Part shown: one piece after another, positions 1 through 9,611 of the stretch
Layout of the letters: the number at the start of each line of letters is the position of its first letter
How positions within the stretch are numbered: the first letter of the stretch is position 1
Assembly (NCBI GenBank): GCA_964527215.1
Contig: CAZGNZ010000026.1
Coordinates: 1-60,215, forward strand
From: CAZGNZ01 sp964527215
Lineage (GTDB): Bacteria; Fidelibacterota; Marinisomatia; SCGC-AAA003-L08; JACNLC01
Reading direction: 5' to 3'
DNA length: 60,215 bases
The notes under the pieces: generated by a model
What the model was told of the DNA's origin: nothing
The model's input: only the letters and a program-made list of their open reading frames with translations
Databases searched by the model: none
Translations under genes and position numbers: made by a program

Positions 1-53
1 GCGATGATCTGAAAAAACGAAATTAACTGATTATTGCCATTTGGCACAATAGA

Positions 54-240
54 AGAGGAGGGTGGGGGTTTGGGATGGGCGATCTGGGGGTATTTTTCAA
101 TCCGAGGTTCCACTGATCACCAGCAGAAATCAGATTCTCCAGCCCTGAAGGGGCTGAAATACATCAGCCCGGGGCCATCGCCCCGGGAACCGGATAGAAT
201 TACGGCAGAACCCTGAAGGGGTGCAGTGGGTGGAAATTGG
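54..240. repeat. interspersed GC-hairpin repeat, copy 1
   Basis: This stretch is repeated almost exactly at 498-683 and, more diverged, near 37950-38133 and 38798-38980. Its core is a GC-rich inverted repeat (CCCGGGGC..GCCCCGGG) flanked by CCCTGAAGGGG-type short palindromes. No protein with a ribosome binding site or recognisable product fits it. It looks like a non-coding dispersed family of the kind spread by REP-like mechanisms. The mechanism is inference; the copies are seen directly. Confidence 0.8.
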
Positions 241-497
241 TTGAATGGTGGAGTAACGTTCTCGGCAGGGTGATATTGAGTGCGATAATGGTGTAATGGT
301 TAATTGGAGTACCACAGGGTCACAGACGTATTTCAAATTTCAGGTTTCTATTCCCGTCAATTGCTGTCCGAATTGCGGTTCAGGATGCATAGGTTAAATA
401 CAGGTACGTGCTTGAACACATTTAATGACCTCAGGTGAATGACCGCCTTGGGATTTGGGATTGCTGCATCCTGAACTCCCCGTAAGTGCCATTCCCC

Positions 498-683
498 AGA
501 GGAGGGTGGGGGTTTGGGATGGGCGATCTGGGGGTATTTTTCAATCCGAGGTTCCACTGATCACCAGCAGAAATCAGATTCTCCAGCCCTGAAGGGGCTG
601 AAATACATCAGCCCGGGGCATCGCCCCGGGAACCGGATAGAATTACGGCAGAACCCTGAAGGGGTGCAATGGGTGGAAATTGG
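498..683. repeat. interspersed GC-hairpin repeat, copy 2
   Basis: Near-identical to 54-240 at an offset of 443-444 bp; one extra C in copy 1 is the main difference. The part before it (about 353-497, with TTGCGGTTCAGGATGCATAG) also matches the leader of the copies near 37800 and 38650. The family unit is therefore longer than the hairpin core. The remainder of 1-932 has no convincing gene. Confidence 0.8.
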
Positions 684-932
684 GTGAGTCGTTGAGTCAT
701 TTAGTGATCAGGGAGAGTTGTATGTTTTCGGCAGCTCGTATGGAATCTGCAATGCGTGAACTGCAGAAAAGTCTGCTGATAAATCGGGGAACAGGCAGAT
801 CGCAAAGTATCAGGCAGTGCCGATCCAATATAATTCTGTCAAACCACCGCACATTCCTGCCTGCATCGGGAAGGCCGACAAGCGGAGATCAACAATGATA
901 AATCCCGGTGAATGATCCTGGGAAGGTATTAT

Positions 933-1499
933 TTATCTGATCTGTTTGTTCATTGCTCTGGGCGGTCCAATAATTTCTCTCAGCAAAATAGCATTCCGGA
1001 GTTGACTCCTGTCTTGAAGCAGGTTTCCAATCCTGGACACCTTAGACGGCTTCCTGATGCTTTGTGCTGAATCATCCAGTTTGGTAAGATTCTGCCGCCT
1101 TTTCTCAAATTTTTTGGCAATCTCATCAACAGATATGCGTTCAGGATGACTACCCGTACCCATTCCAGAGATATCCGGTTCCTGACGGAGTGCTGCCCTG
1201 GATAGGGAACCGGGACCGTCGTCGGACGGTACTTCTCGGTAATCACCTTCCTTGGGTTTTGTAACGATCGGATCGGTTTCCAGAACTGCTGCCTGCCGCT
1301 GTTCTGCCTGAAGGCTTTGAAATTCATCCCGCAGTTCTTTGAATATATTAATGATTTCGGGAGATTTCGGACGGGGAGCTTTCTGCTCCCCGCCTAATTT
1401 CTTAACTGATTTCTGCTTCTTTTTGGTTCCGAAAATCCAGGACAAAAGCAGAATGATTAGGATGATATAACTATCTATATCAGCACGGAAAAACTGCAC
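933..1499 (-). CDS. small membrane-anchored hypothetical protein, third gene of the nfeD-floA operon
   Basis: 188 residues, unrecognised. It starts at GTG eight bases after the floA stop, with AAGGA upstream inside the end of floA, so it is probably translated together with floA. Residues about 8-24 (YIILIILLLSWIFG) form one membrane segment followed by a basic stop-transfer (KKKQKSVKK). The rest is charged, low in hydrophobics and predicted to be cytosolic, with a basic C-terminus. In Bacillus the nfeD-type and floA genes are also followed by a small gene (yqfB), but I see no sequence basis for calling this the same family. It probably works with the flotillin-like scaffold at the membrane (inference). 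Confidence 0.6.
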   Translation of the reverse strand: MQFFRADIDSYIILIILLLSWIFGTKKKQKSVKKLGGEQKAPRPKSPEIINIFKELRDEFQSLQAEQRQAAVLETDPIVTKPKEGDYREVPSDDGPGSLSRAALRQEPDISGMGTGSHPERISVDEIAKKFEKRRQNLTKLDDSAQSIRKPSKVSRIGNLLQDRSQLRNAILLREIIGPPRAMNKQIR

Positions 1500-1507
1500 G
1501 ACTCTGT

Positions 1508-2497
1508 TTATCCTTCTGTAGTGCTTGATTCATCCTTGCCGGATAGGGAGTCACGCATCCGGGTATCTGCCTGGATATTTTTCATATTGTAATAATCCAT
1601 TATACCCAGATTTCCTTCCCGGAATGCCTGTGCCATCGCCTTGGGGACTTCGGCTTCCGCTTCCACCACCTTGGCCTGCATTTCCTGAGTTCGTGCAACC
1701 ATTTCCTGTTCCTCGGCAACCGCCATTGCGCGCCGGCTTTCAGCCTTTGCCTGAGCCACTTTTTTATCGGCCTCAGCCTGATCGGCTTCCAGATGCGCCC
1801 CAACATTCCGGCCAACATCCACATCCGCAATGTCAATGGATAAAATGGAATATGCCGTTCCGCTGTCCAGTCCCTTTGACAACACGGCCCGACTGATATT
1901 GTCGGGATTTTCCAAAACTGATTTATAGGAGGTTGCAGACCCAATCGCACTGACGATTCCTTCACCCACACGTGCGATCACGGTGTCGTCGGTTGCTCCA
2001 CCCACCAGCTGATCAATATTTGTGCGGACTGTCACCCTTGCTTTGGCCATCAGCTGAATTCCATCCCGTGCAACAGCTGCCACTTTGCCTTCACGCGGGC
2101 AGTCAATGACTTTCGGGTACACACTGGTTTGCACAGCTTCCTTCACATCCCTGCCTGCAAGGTCGATGGCCGTAGCGGTCTGATATTCCAGTTCTATATT
2201 GGCTTTATCGGCAGCAATCAGGGCATTCACAACCTGTGGGATACTGCCGCCAGCCAGAAAATGGGTTTCCAGCTGTTCCGATGTAATTTTATCCAATCCG
2301 GCCCTGTGAAGGTTGATAATACCATCGACAATAAGCTTCGGCGGTATTTTACGGATTCTCATGATCAGCAGCTTGAAAAGGCCGATTTTCCCGAATCCGA
2401 TCGAGACACCGGCCTGAATCCACAAACCGCCAAAATACAGCAGCAACAGAACAAATATGCCGCCGACAACCAATGCAATAATGGTGAAAATATGCAT
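1508..2497 (-). CDS. floA: flotillin-like protein FloA (UPF0365)
   Basis: 329 residues, the usual FloA length. An N-terminal membrane hairpin or segment (residues about 4-30) is followed by the conserved FloA body (IRKIPPKLIVDGIINLHRAG, then LETHFLAGG, then VARVGEGIVSAIGS-like blocks). A C-terminal Ala/Glu-rich region (about 235-300) contains repeated AEADKKVAQAKAE-type heptads likely to form coiled coil. FloA oligomerises at the inner face of the cytoplasmic membrane and organises membrane microdomains. A good ribosome site (AGGAG, 7 bases before ATG) supports the start. It lies 53 bp downstream of an NfeD-family gene, the partnership seen across bacteria. Confidence 0.93.
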   Translation of the reverse strand: MHIFTIIALVVGGIFVLLLLYFGGLWIQAGVSIGFGKIGLFKLLIMRIRKIPPKLIVDGIINLHRAGLDKITSEQLETHFLAGGSIPQVVNALIAADKANIELEYQTATAIDLAGRDVKEAVQTSVYPKVIDCPREGKVAAVARDGIQLMAKARVTVRTNIDQLVGGATDDTVIARVGEGIVSAIGSATSYKSVLENPDNISRAVLSKGLDSGTAYSILSIDIADVDVGRNVGAHLEADQAEADKKVAQAKAESRRAMAVAEEQEMVARTQEMQAKVVEAEAEVPKAMAQAFREGNLGIMDYYNMKNIQADTRMRDSLSGKDESSTTEG

Positions 2498-2550
2498 GTC
2501 TGTACTCCTACAATAAAGCTGAATAACTCATTTTGGGCAAACCCCGGTTT

Positions 2551-3930
2551 TTATGAAATCTGTTCACCTGAATCATCTCCGTCAGCAACAACTACCAGCT
2601 GATTTTCATCAATGCTGCTGACTCTGACTGCGGTTCCTTTTTCGATATAATCTCCCTGACTGCAGCCCTGATACAGGGTTCCGCCAATATTAATTTTACC
2701 GGCGGGCCGTAAGTCGGTCACCGCACTACCTGTCTGTCCAATCAGTGCTTCAAATCCCCTTGAAATGGTGTAACCGGACTCTTTGTCCTGTTTCTGAATT
2801 GGAATAGCTTTTTGATAAAGCTTACTTCGGACAATGACCGGAAACAAAATAGCACCGCCGATGATGCCCAGCAGTATTCCAATTGACAATCCCGATATCG
2901 CATTACTCATATCGTCTCCTGTTGGGTAGTCTCCAATAAGCATTTTAAATAATCCGAACAACATTAATCCGCCGCCGGTAATCCCCGCTATACCAAATCC
3001 GGGGATCACAAAAATTTCAAGCAGTACGAGAATAATTCCCACTCCAAACAGGATGATTTCAAACACATCTGCCAGACCCACCAGCCAGGTTGCTCCAAAA
3101 AACAGGATCAGGCATACCAGACCGGCGATTCCGGGAAAGCCAAATCCCGGTGACTTTATTTCAAAAAGCAGTCCGAGGAACCCCAGTGTCATCAGCAGCG
3201 GCGCAACAACGGGGCTGGTCAGAAATCTCACCAGATTCTCTGACCAGGTGGTTTCCATTTTGACGACTGCGGAACGGTCGGTGTTCAGGTGCTGCAGTAC
3301 CTCATCCAGCGTTTCATATTCCTGATCAGCTATTCCCACCTCAAGTGCATACCGGGTGGACAGTGTGATCAGTTTTCCGCTTCTGAAACCCTCGATCTGA
3401 TCGGACGTCAGTGTATCGCCGGCGGATGAAATGACAAACGGAATTTCAAGCTCGTCATCTACCATGGCAGCAGCAATACTGCGGTCACGCTGGTTGGCTT
3501 CTGCTGTGCTGGCCATTTCTTCACGCATGTAGGAAATGACTTTTTCGGATGTTTTCTCTCCGCTTTGATCCACTGCAGTTGCAGCGCCGATGGTGGCACC
3601 GGAAGTCATAAATATGTAGTCGCAGGAAAGCGAGATCAGCGCACCTGCAGAAATGGCCCGGCGGTTAATGAAGGCGATGGTGGGTACATCACAGCCAAGA
3701 ATGGCGTCCTTTATACGGGTGGCGGCATCAACCCTTCCGCCAAAGGTGTCAATATCAAATACAATCGCTTCCGCATCCAGCTGCTCTGCCTGGTCCACGG
3801 CCCTTTCAATGAAATACGGCAGCCCCATGTCAATGTCACCCTGTATGGGTACATGAAAAACAGCAGCCTGAACAGAACCAAAAAAGAGGATTTGAAAGAT
3901 TGAGATGATGGTGATATAACTTGTTTTCAT
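2551..3930 (-). CDS. nfeD: NfeD-family membrane serine protease (ClpP-class)
   Basis: 459 residues from the ATG at 3930. A longer reading to 3966 exists, but only the 3930 start gives a signal peptide at the N-terminus (MKTSYITIISIFQILFFGSVQA). Then comes a ClpP/crotonase-like protease domain (about 20-210) with the Ser in RRAISAG and a downstream TSEKVISYM Lys, as in the Ser-Lys dyad of full-length NfeD. Four to six membrane segments follow (about 230-390), then a C-terminal OB-fold NfeD domain (IGQTGSAVTDLRPAGKI). Full-length NfeD proteins cleave membrane-associated substrates and pair genetically with flotillin or stomatin proteins; here floA follows directly. Confidence 0.9.
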   Translation of the reverse strand: MKTSYITIISIFQILFFGSVQAAVFHVPIQGDIDMGLPYFIERAVDQAEQLDAEAIVFDIDTFGGRVDAATRIKDAILGCDVPTIAFINRRAISAGALISLSCDYIFMTSGATIGAATAVDQSGEKTSEKVISYMREEMASTAEANQRDRSIAAAMVDDELEIPFVISSAGDTLTSDQIEGFRSGKLITLSTRYALEVGIADQEYETLDEVLQHLNTDRSAVVKMETTWSENLVRFLTSPVVAPLLMTLGFLGLLFEIKSPGFGFPGIAGLVCLILFFGATWLVGLADVFEIILFGVGIILVLLEIFVIPGFGIAGITGGGLMLFGLFKMLIGDYPTGDDMSNAISGLSIGILLGIIGGAILFPVIVRSKLYQKAIPIQKQDKESGYTISRGFEALIGQTGSAVTDLRPAGKINIGGTLYQGCSQGDYIEKGTAVRVSSIDENQLVVVADGDDSGEQIS

Positions 3931-4182
3931 AATGTAAAAATTACTGCTCTGCGCTCTTAATACCAAGCGGAAGCGGAGTTGGTGGTCCAGGAATTCCGGC
4001 AGTTATTCCGTGTGATAGAAGAATGAGAATGATGGCTTTCTTGCCAGTTTTAAAACAGCAGCAACAGCACGGTCATCCGTATTTCTGCGGGCGGTATTAA
4101 TCAGTTGCTCCCGCGCCGCACTCCGCTCCTTTACGGCATGAATAAATGTTGAAACTCAGTATACAAAAAGTGGAACTCCCGC

Positions 4183-7182
4183 TTATATACCTGTGGATTC
4201 TTCCTCATTCATTAATTCCTCCATCGGTTCCACCGGTTTATAGACAATTCCCTGACCGCTTTTCCCATCAATAGTGACCGTCAGACTGCTGTCCAGACGT
4301 ATCCATTTCAGGTACTGAGTTTCACGAACCAGCGTCTGACCCGCCAGCCAGTCCCAGTCCAGCTTGTCGGCCGGTTTTTTATGATTGATGGTGAAATATC
4401 CAATTCGCATGCTGGTAATATTTTGGAAAAAATGACTTCCGAACGAAGGATCCACGTTGAAATTTTCCATTCCCACCTCTGCAATTATTCGAGCATGACC
4501 AATCTGGTTCCAGTTAACGGGGATTCCCAGCCAGGGATCCGCTGATCCCCACCGGCCAGGCCCAATCAGGAAATAGCCGTTATCATGGTTGAATTCAGCA
4601 TTGATCTGCTCAATCTCCCGGGCAATATCAGGCGTTTTTGCTGCATCGAATTCATCCATTTTCACATATACGACATCCTGTATCGAATCAATTTTCCCAT
4701 TACCAAGAGCCAAACCGGTCCGACAGAAAATATGCTGTTCTTCAATTGTTGTGGTCGGCTGAAACTCTTCGATTGTGTTAATTGGAAGTGGTTTGATCTG
4801 CAGCAGACAAAATTCTGGATCCGGATCCATTTTCTCGAATATGTTTACCGCAAATTCAATCTCAACCGGACAACCCAGTGACTGCTCGCCAAGATTCAGC
4901 ATTTCCTGGACGATCTCCGCGAGGGGAAATGTTTTCCATTTAAGCAGCGCGGCAAACGTAATGACGCGTACCCCGTGATAACTCAGTGAATCGCGGAGAA
5001 TACTGTCTTCCGTACTTACCACACTGCCGGCCCACTTTAAAGTGGTGTCCTTTTCTGCCACCGAAAGATCGTATTTCTCCAGATTGCAGCTTTCTCCCCC
5101 TTCCAGCGGATTTTTGGAGCTGTCTAGATCAAGTGCATAAAACTCCTGCTGGGAATTCTCCACCGTGGAACGGATGGAATAGTACTGCGGTAGAATTCGC
5201 GGATACAATGGAGCAAATCTCAGTGATTTCTCCCCTTCAGCGATGGTGCGTCCCAACCCCAATGCAACATAGGCAACCCCTTCTTCCCGCTGCATATAGG
5301 ATACGGGATAATAATTGTAGCTCTGTGCCACTCCGCTCAATGTGGGATAATAGCGGTTTTCAAATTTCTGCCCCACCATTTCCTGAATAATGACAGCCAT
5401 CTTTTCCTCTTCCAGCCGATGAACAGAAGAGCCTATGATGGCTTTGGGATCTTTATAAAACATGGAAGCATATATCCGCTTCACCGCTTCGCACACCATG
5501 TCCAGCCGTGTTTCCAGATCCGGTGCGTTGTTGGGCAGCATGAATGTGGCAAACATTCCTGAAAGCGGATTGTACTGAGCGTCCTCAAGAAAACTGGATG
5601 ACCGCACTGCCAGCGGATAGTGAATCTGTTCCAGGAAATGTCTCAATGAGTCCACAATCCGTTCAGGAAGCGGACGATCCAGAAAGTAACCCAGAATCTG
5701 ATCATTGTCCTCGGCTTCCAGTGCGACCTGCCAAAGTTTGTTCATGCGCATAAACTCATCAAACATATCGGTCCCGATAACAGTAACATGGGGAATCCGA
5801 ATCACCACATCCGGGAATTTCTGATGGATACCGGGATGAGACAGAACCGAATTGGCAAAGGCCAATCCGCGAGCTTTCCCCCCCAATGAACCCGGATACA
5901 GACGGATGAAGTGTGAATCCGGATAGAAATTATTCTTGGTAAAATCCACAATGAGATGATGATGATGTCCCTGCAGAATTTCATCAATCCGGGAAATCAT
6001 GTACTGTCGATTCTCGGTATCCGTTTCAAAATCACCGGGTTGAATGGGCCTCATGCGGGTGGCCGTTTCAAATTCACCGCGCGCCGCCAGCCAGTTGGAA
6101 AAATGATTGCTGCGGGAATGATAGAGGATGGATTCAGAGGGGACGGTTTTCAGCCGTTCCCGCATTTCCATGAGATCGCGCGCGCGACCAACAATTTCAC
6201 CGGTCGGCATTCGGAATACAAAATCTCCGAACCCGAAATTATTGATCATGAACTCCCGCAGCTCCATCAAAGTGGTCTGAGATTCCTTATGCAGAAAATG
6301 GGCGTTGACCTTCATCGCCAGTTTGGCATTGGACTTATCCGTTGACTGCAGCATGATGGGCATATAGGGGTCCAGTTCCCGAACCCATCTGGTAAAGCGC
6401 AGACCGGCATCATCCGTCAGCTCACCGTCTTTTGGAAAACGGATATCGGATATTATTCCCAGAACATTGGATCGGTATTGCCGGTACATCCCCTTTGCCT
6501 GTTCAAATGTACTTGCCAGGAGTATTCGGGGCCGTCCCCGTTTATGAAGCAGACGGTGGGCATTATTCAGACTTTTATCGATGAGATTGTTGGTATGATA
6601 CACAATCTCTTTATAAATCATGGGCAGCATGAGGGAATAATACCGCGGATTGTCCTCGATCACTATAATGGTCCGGACATCCCCTTTGCGAACATCACGG
6701 GTGACATTCAGCCGGTCTTCCACAAATTTCACGATGGCGGGAAAAAGGTCGGCATTCCCCGAATAGATAAATATTTTATCGATGGATTTTCTGGGCAGAC
6801 GATCCGGCAGCTGCTTGAGTTCAGATTCATCAAACAGAAGCAGAATCACTGGCTTTTTCGGATACTTTTTTTTCAGTTCCGATCCCAGCTTCAGGGGATT
6901 CATATCCGGTATCCGCATCATCAGCAGTATCAGATCGTATTTCCTTCTCGCAATCATTTTCAGCGCTTGTTGACCGGAAGGAACTCGCCACACGCGCGGA
7001 GCATACCGCAGATTCATTCCCAGATATTCATTCAGAATCTGTTCAGTCAGACGGCCATCCTCTTCCAAAATAAATGCATCATACGGACTTGCAACCAGCA
7101 GGATTTCATGCACCCTGTGAAGCATTAATTCCTGAAAATTCCACCCGAATTCATTTTGTAACTCATTTAATTCCATATGCAC
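4183..7182 (-). CDS. two response-receiver-like domains fused to a PPDK/PEP-synthase-type ATP-grasp domain
   Basis: 999 residues from a GTG at 7182; an ATG two codons later (7176) is an equal candidate. The N-terminus has two receiver-like domains (about 25-140, and about 165-315 with IIVIEDNPRYY and GIISDIRFP). The centre (about 430-830) matches the PEP/pyruvate-binding ATP-grasp domain of pyruvate phosphate dikinase (GGKARGLAFAN, LAVRSSSFLEDAQYNPLSG). The phosphohistidine swivel domain and the PEP-binding barrel of true PEP synthases are missing; instead there is a C-terminal block with GPGRWGSADPWLGIPV. It cannot catalyse the full PEP synthase reaction by the known mechanism. Proteins of this architecture are known in Bacteroidota, often annotated as PEP synthase. 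Function unknown; a phosphotransfer or signalling role is inference. Confidence 0.8.
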   Translation of the reverse strand: MHMELNELQNEFGWNFQELMLHRVHEILLVASPYDAFILEEDGRLTEQILNEYLGMNLRYAPRVWRVPSGQQALKMIARRKYDLILLMMRIPDMNPLKLGSELKKKYPKKPVILLLFDESELKQLPDRLPRKSIDKIFIYSGNADLFPAIVKFVEDRLNVTRDVRKGDVRTIIVIEDNPRYYSLMLPMIYKEIVYHTNNLIDKSLNNAHRLLHKRGRPRILLASTFEQAKGMYRQYRSNVLGIISDIRFPKDGELTDDAGLRFTRWVRELDPYMPIMLQSTDKSNAKLAMKVNAHFLHKESQTTLMELREFMINNFGFGDFVFRMPTGEIVGRARDLMEMRERLKTVPSESILYHSRSNHFSNWLAARGEFETATRMRPIQPGDFETDTENRQYMISRIDEILQGHHHHLIVDFTKNNFYPDSHFIRLYPGSLGGKARGLAFANSVLSHPGIHQKFPDVVIRIPHVTVIGTDMFDEFMRMNKLWQVALEAEDNDQILGYFLDRPLPERIVDSLRHFLEQIHYPLAVRSSSFLEDAQYNPLSGMFATFMLPNNAPDLETRLDMVCEAVKRIYASMFYKDPKAIIGSSVHRLEEEKMAVIIQEMVGQKFENRYYPTLSGVAQSYNYYPVSYMQREEGVAYVALGLGRTIAEGEKSLRFAPLYPRILPQYYSIRSTVENSQQEFYALDLDSSKNPLEGGESCNLEKYDLSVAEKDTTLKWAGSVVSTEDSILRDSLSYHGVRVITFAALLKWKTFPLAEIVQEMLNLGEQSLGCPVEIEFAVNIFEKMDPDPEFCLLQIKPLPINTIEEFQPTTTIEEQHIFCRTGLALGNGKIDSIQDVVYVKMDEFDAAKTPDIAREIEQINAEFNHDNGYFLIGPGRWGSADPWLGIPVNWNQIGHARIIAEVGMENFNVDPSFGSHFFQNITSMRIGYFTINHKKPADKLDWDWLAGQTLVRETQYLKWIRLDSSLTVTIDGKSGQGIVYKPVEPMEELMNEEESTGI

Positions 7183-8307
7183 CCGAATAAGTGATGATAA
7201 TTTACCCCATTCTGTGCAATGCTCGTTATCCTGAACTGCAGGAAATAGGGCTCCGCGCAGTCCTGCAGAAATTAACCGGAGATATATCCCCGTAATCCGT
7301 GACTCCGTACCGGGCGTCAGACAATTTCATCTCCAATCCGGATATTTCATTAGGTTTTGAAATGAGAGGTTGTTGTTCGAGTGCCGTTTGATTATATGCG
7401 GGACAAGTATACAGTGAAAATCGCTGAAATCTGACAATCAAACGCCAAAGGCGCACCCAGAAAAAGTGGTTGGCTTTTAACATCGGACACCATTTCTCAC
7501 AATTCGCGATTTTGATGAGTCTGTAATTTTCATTAACGCATTTAATACGATGCATAACCAATTGGCCGTAATAACACCCTGTAGACGGAGATTGTTAAAT
7601 GCGACTTATCCAATGAAAGGTTCAAACGAGATGAAATTGGTCTGCAGCGCATGTTCTTTTGGTTCTTTTCTTCGAAGTAAAGGACTTCCAAATTCACAGA
7701 CTAAAGTATGGCAGATGTGCAGTGAGTGTCTGATTAACACATTCTGGTCAATTATGAACGGGTTTTCAATAAAACGTACTGGACGGATGTGAACCCAGAT
7801 GCTGAATGTCAATTAGTAATTGTTGGGTGTTTCAAATGCTCCTTAAATTATTTAGATATCGCACTCCTGTTTTCACGAAAAACCTGTACTGGATGCCTGC
7901 GAAATTTTTAAAAACATAGTTTTCAGATACGGCTTTCACCGAGAATACGGCATGTTGGAAGACACCCGTTTTCTGAGGTGGATATCTTCCGGCTGCTGGA
8001 TCTTTGTGGCAGGTTGGTGTTGATTATTCGAGCGGAAAATATTTTATCCGCCGGATGCGAATATGGCGCAAATTCACACAGAAACGCTTATTAATACAGT
8101 CCGGATCATTTTGAAGACCGATATGGAACTCTATACTGGAGGTAGCCGCAAATCCGGAAATCGGATTCCGGCAGTTTCAGCCATTATTATCTCTGCAGAT
8201 ACAAACCTTCGATCCGGATAAAAATCTTATTAGCAATCGAACAGAAAATACTAAGGATATAATCAATCTTACTCCTGATCAATCATTACAGAAAGGGACA
8301 CTGACCA
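7183..8307. other. gene-poor region with degraded repeat remnants
   Basis: About 1.1 kb with no convincing gene. 7361-7410 resembles the GTTGTTCGAGTCCCG segment of the 38270 and 39120 repeats. 7628-7684 matches the repeat at 38335 and 39325. A 111-residue open frame on the minus strand (7226-7561) has no domain, no ribosome site and overlaps the repeat remnants. The last 250 bases presumably hold the promoter of the transporter gene at 8308, but I see no clear site. Confidence 0.6.
7628..7684. repeat. dispersed repeat with TTCTTTTCTTCGAAG palindrome, degraded copy
   Basis: GAGATGAAATTGGTCTGCAG followed by GCATGTTCTTTTGGTTCTTTTCTTCGAAG also occurs at about 38335-38398 and 39325-39388. The two later copies complete a palindrome (TCTTTTCTTCGAAGAAAAGA); this copy diverges just after TTCGAAG. 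It is non-coding; translated readings of it give only spurious peptides. Confidence 0.7.
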
Positions 8308-9546
8308 ATGAAAATCAGTAACAGATGGCTCGTTGTAGTTGGAGCTATTCTTATCCAATTGGCACTGGGTGCCATTTATGCATGGAGCGTATTCACACCT
8401 GGATTGAAAGAAGCAGGCTGGACCAGCGCTCAGACTCAGGCTGTTTTTTCCGCAGGCCTTGCATTTTTTGCAATTGTAATGGTCTGGGCCGGACGCAGAC
8501 TGGGTAGCTGGGGACCTCAGAAACTGGCATTTATCAGCGCACTTGTTCTGGGGCTGGGATATGCTCTGGCAGGCCTGTTCGGCGGAACCAATTTCTGGGC
8601 CTTGTTTATTTTAATCGGCGTTATCGGCGGGGCTGGAATCGGCATCGGATATGTGGTTCCAATTGCTGTCGGGATGCGCTGGTTTCCTGACCGCAAAGGC
8701 ATGATTACCGGATTGGCAGTGGCCGGATTTGGATTTGGAGCCATGGGCTGGGTTAAACTTGCCGGTGCCTGGGGACATCTCATTGAAAACATGGGGCTCT
8801 CCACCACGTTTACCATTTACGGTGTGGCTTTTTTCGCGCTTGTGATGATCGGCGGGCTGTGGATGCAGTTCCCTGAAGAAGGGTGGGTGCCGGAGGGGTA
8901 CACTCCCCCGGATCCCAAGGATTCCGGATCAATGGGCGGACTTGATTTTGACAGCAATGAAATGCTGCGTACACCTCAGTTTTATATGATTTTCCTGACA
9001 TTCGTGTTTGGCGCCGGGGCCGGACTGATGTCAATCGGACTCATGAAACTATATCCCATGGAAGCACTGCAGGCCGCAGGCATGGATGCCGCTAAAGCAA
9101 GCGCTGTTGCCGGTACTGCGATGGCAGTCTTCTTCAGCCTGGCCAATGGCTTCGGCCGGATTGCCTGGGGATTGATCAGTGATAAGCTGGGTCGGAAAAC
9201 ATCCATTATCATTATGACTTTAGTACAGGGTATAATTGTAATTGCATTCACCAAAATGGCCGGAAATCCTGTCCTTCTGTATATTGGCGCGACTTTGATC
9301 GGATTCAATTTTGGCGGAAACTTTGCCCTGTTCCCAACAATCACTGCGGATACCTTCGGAACGAAAAATGTTGGGAAAAATTATCCCTACGTGTTCCTGG
9401 CATACGGTGTTGGCGGTATCGCCGGTCCGCCGCTGGGGGGCATGCTTGGTGATATGGGGAATTTCCCGCTGGCCTTCATGGTTTGCGGCATTGCCTGTAT
9501 CATGGGAGCGGTTTTAATCGCGATGGTAAAACCAGCTAAGAAATAA
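8308..9546 (+). CDS. OFA-family major facilitator (oxalate/formate antiporter-like monocarboxylate carrier)
   Basis: 412 residues with twelve hydrophobic segments, the normal MFS size. The N-terminus (NRWLVVVGAILIQLALGAIYAWSVF) and the segment IGYVVPIAVGMRWFPDRKGM are characteristic of the oxalate:formate antiporter (OFA) subfamily. GAAAGG precedes the ATG by about 10 bases. It lies 65 bp upstream of acetyl-CoA synthetase on the same strand. A role in taking up acetate, pyruvate or another small monocarboxylate to feed that enzyme is therefore more likely than oxalate exchange. No oxalate-catabolic genes are in the window. The substrate is inference from context. Confidence 0.85.
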   Translation: MKISNRWLVVVGAILIQLALGAIYAWSVFTPGLKEAGWTSAQTQAVFSAGLAFFAIVMVWAGRRLGSWGPQKLAFISALVLGLGYALAGLFGGTNFWALFILIGVIGGAGIGIGYVVPIAVGMRWFPDRKGMITGLAVAGFGFGAMGWVKLAGAWGHLIENMGLSTTFTIYGVAFFALVMIGGLWMQFPEEGWVPEGYTPPDPKDSGSMGGLDFDSNEMLRTPQFYMIFLTFVFGAGAGLMSIGLMKLYPMEALQAAGMDAAKASAVAGTAMAVFFSLANGFGRIAWGLISDKLGRKTSIIIMTLVQGIIVIAFTKMAGNPVLLYIGATLIGFNFGGNFALFPTITADTFGTKNVGKNYPYVFLAYGVGGIAGPPLGGMLGDMGNFPLAFMVCGIACIMGAVLIAMVKPAKK

Positions 9547-9611
9547 CAGCTGCATTAAACTAAAATCTAAACACTAACCCTAATCCTAATAGAAATCATA
9601 AAGGAGAAAAT

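Noticed and set aside
34..898. Small frames among the repeats at the left end
   Set aside because: They lie within the GC-hairpin repeats or their flanks and change frame between copies.
4183..7182. Phosphoenolpyruvate synthase (ppsA)
   Set aside because: Only the ATP-grasp domain is present; the phosphohistidine and PEP-binding domains are absent.
7226..7561. 111-residue open frame on the minus strand
   Set aside because: It overlaps degraded repeat sequence, has no ribosome site, domain or signal, and its composition is not coding-like.
8308..9546. Dedicated oxalate:formate antiporter
   Set aside because: Family membership supports only a monocarboxylate carrier; there are no oxalate genes nearby and acsA follows directly.
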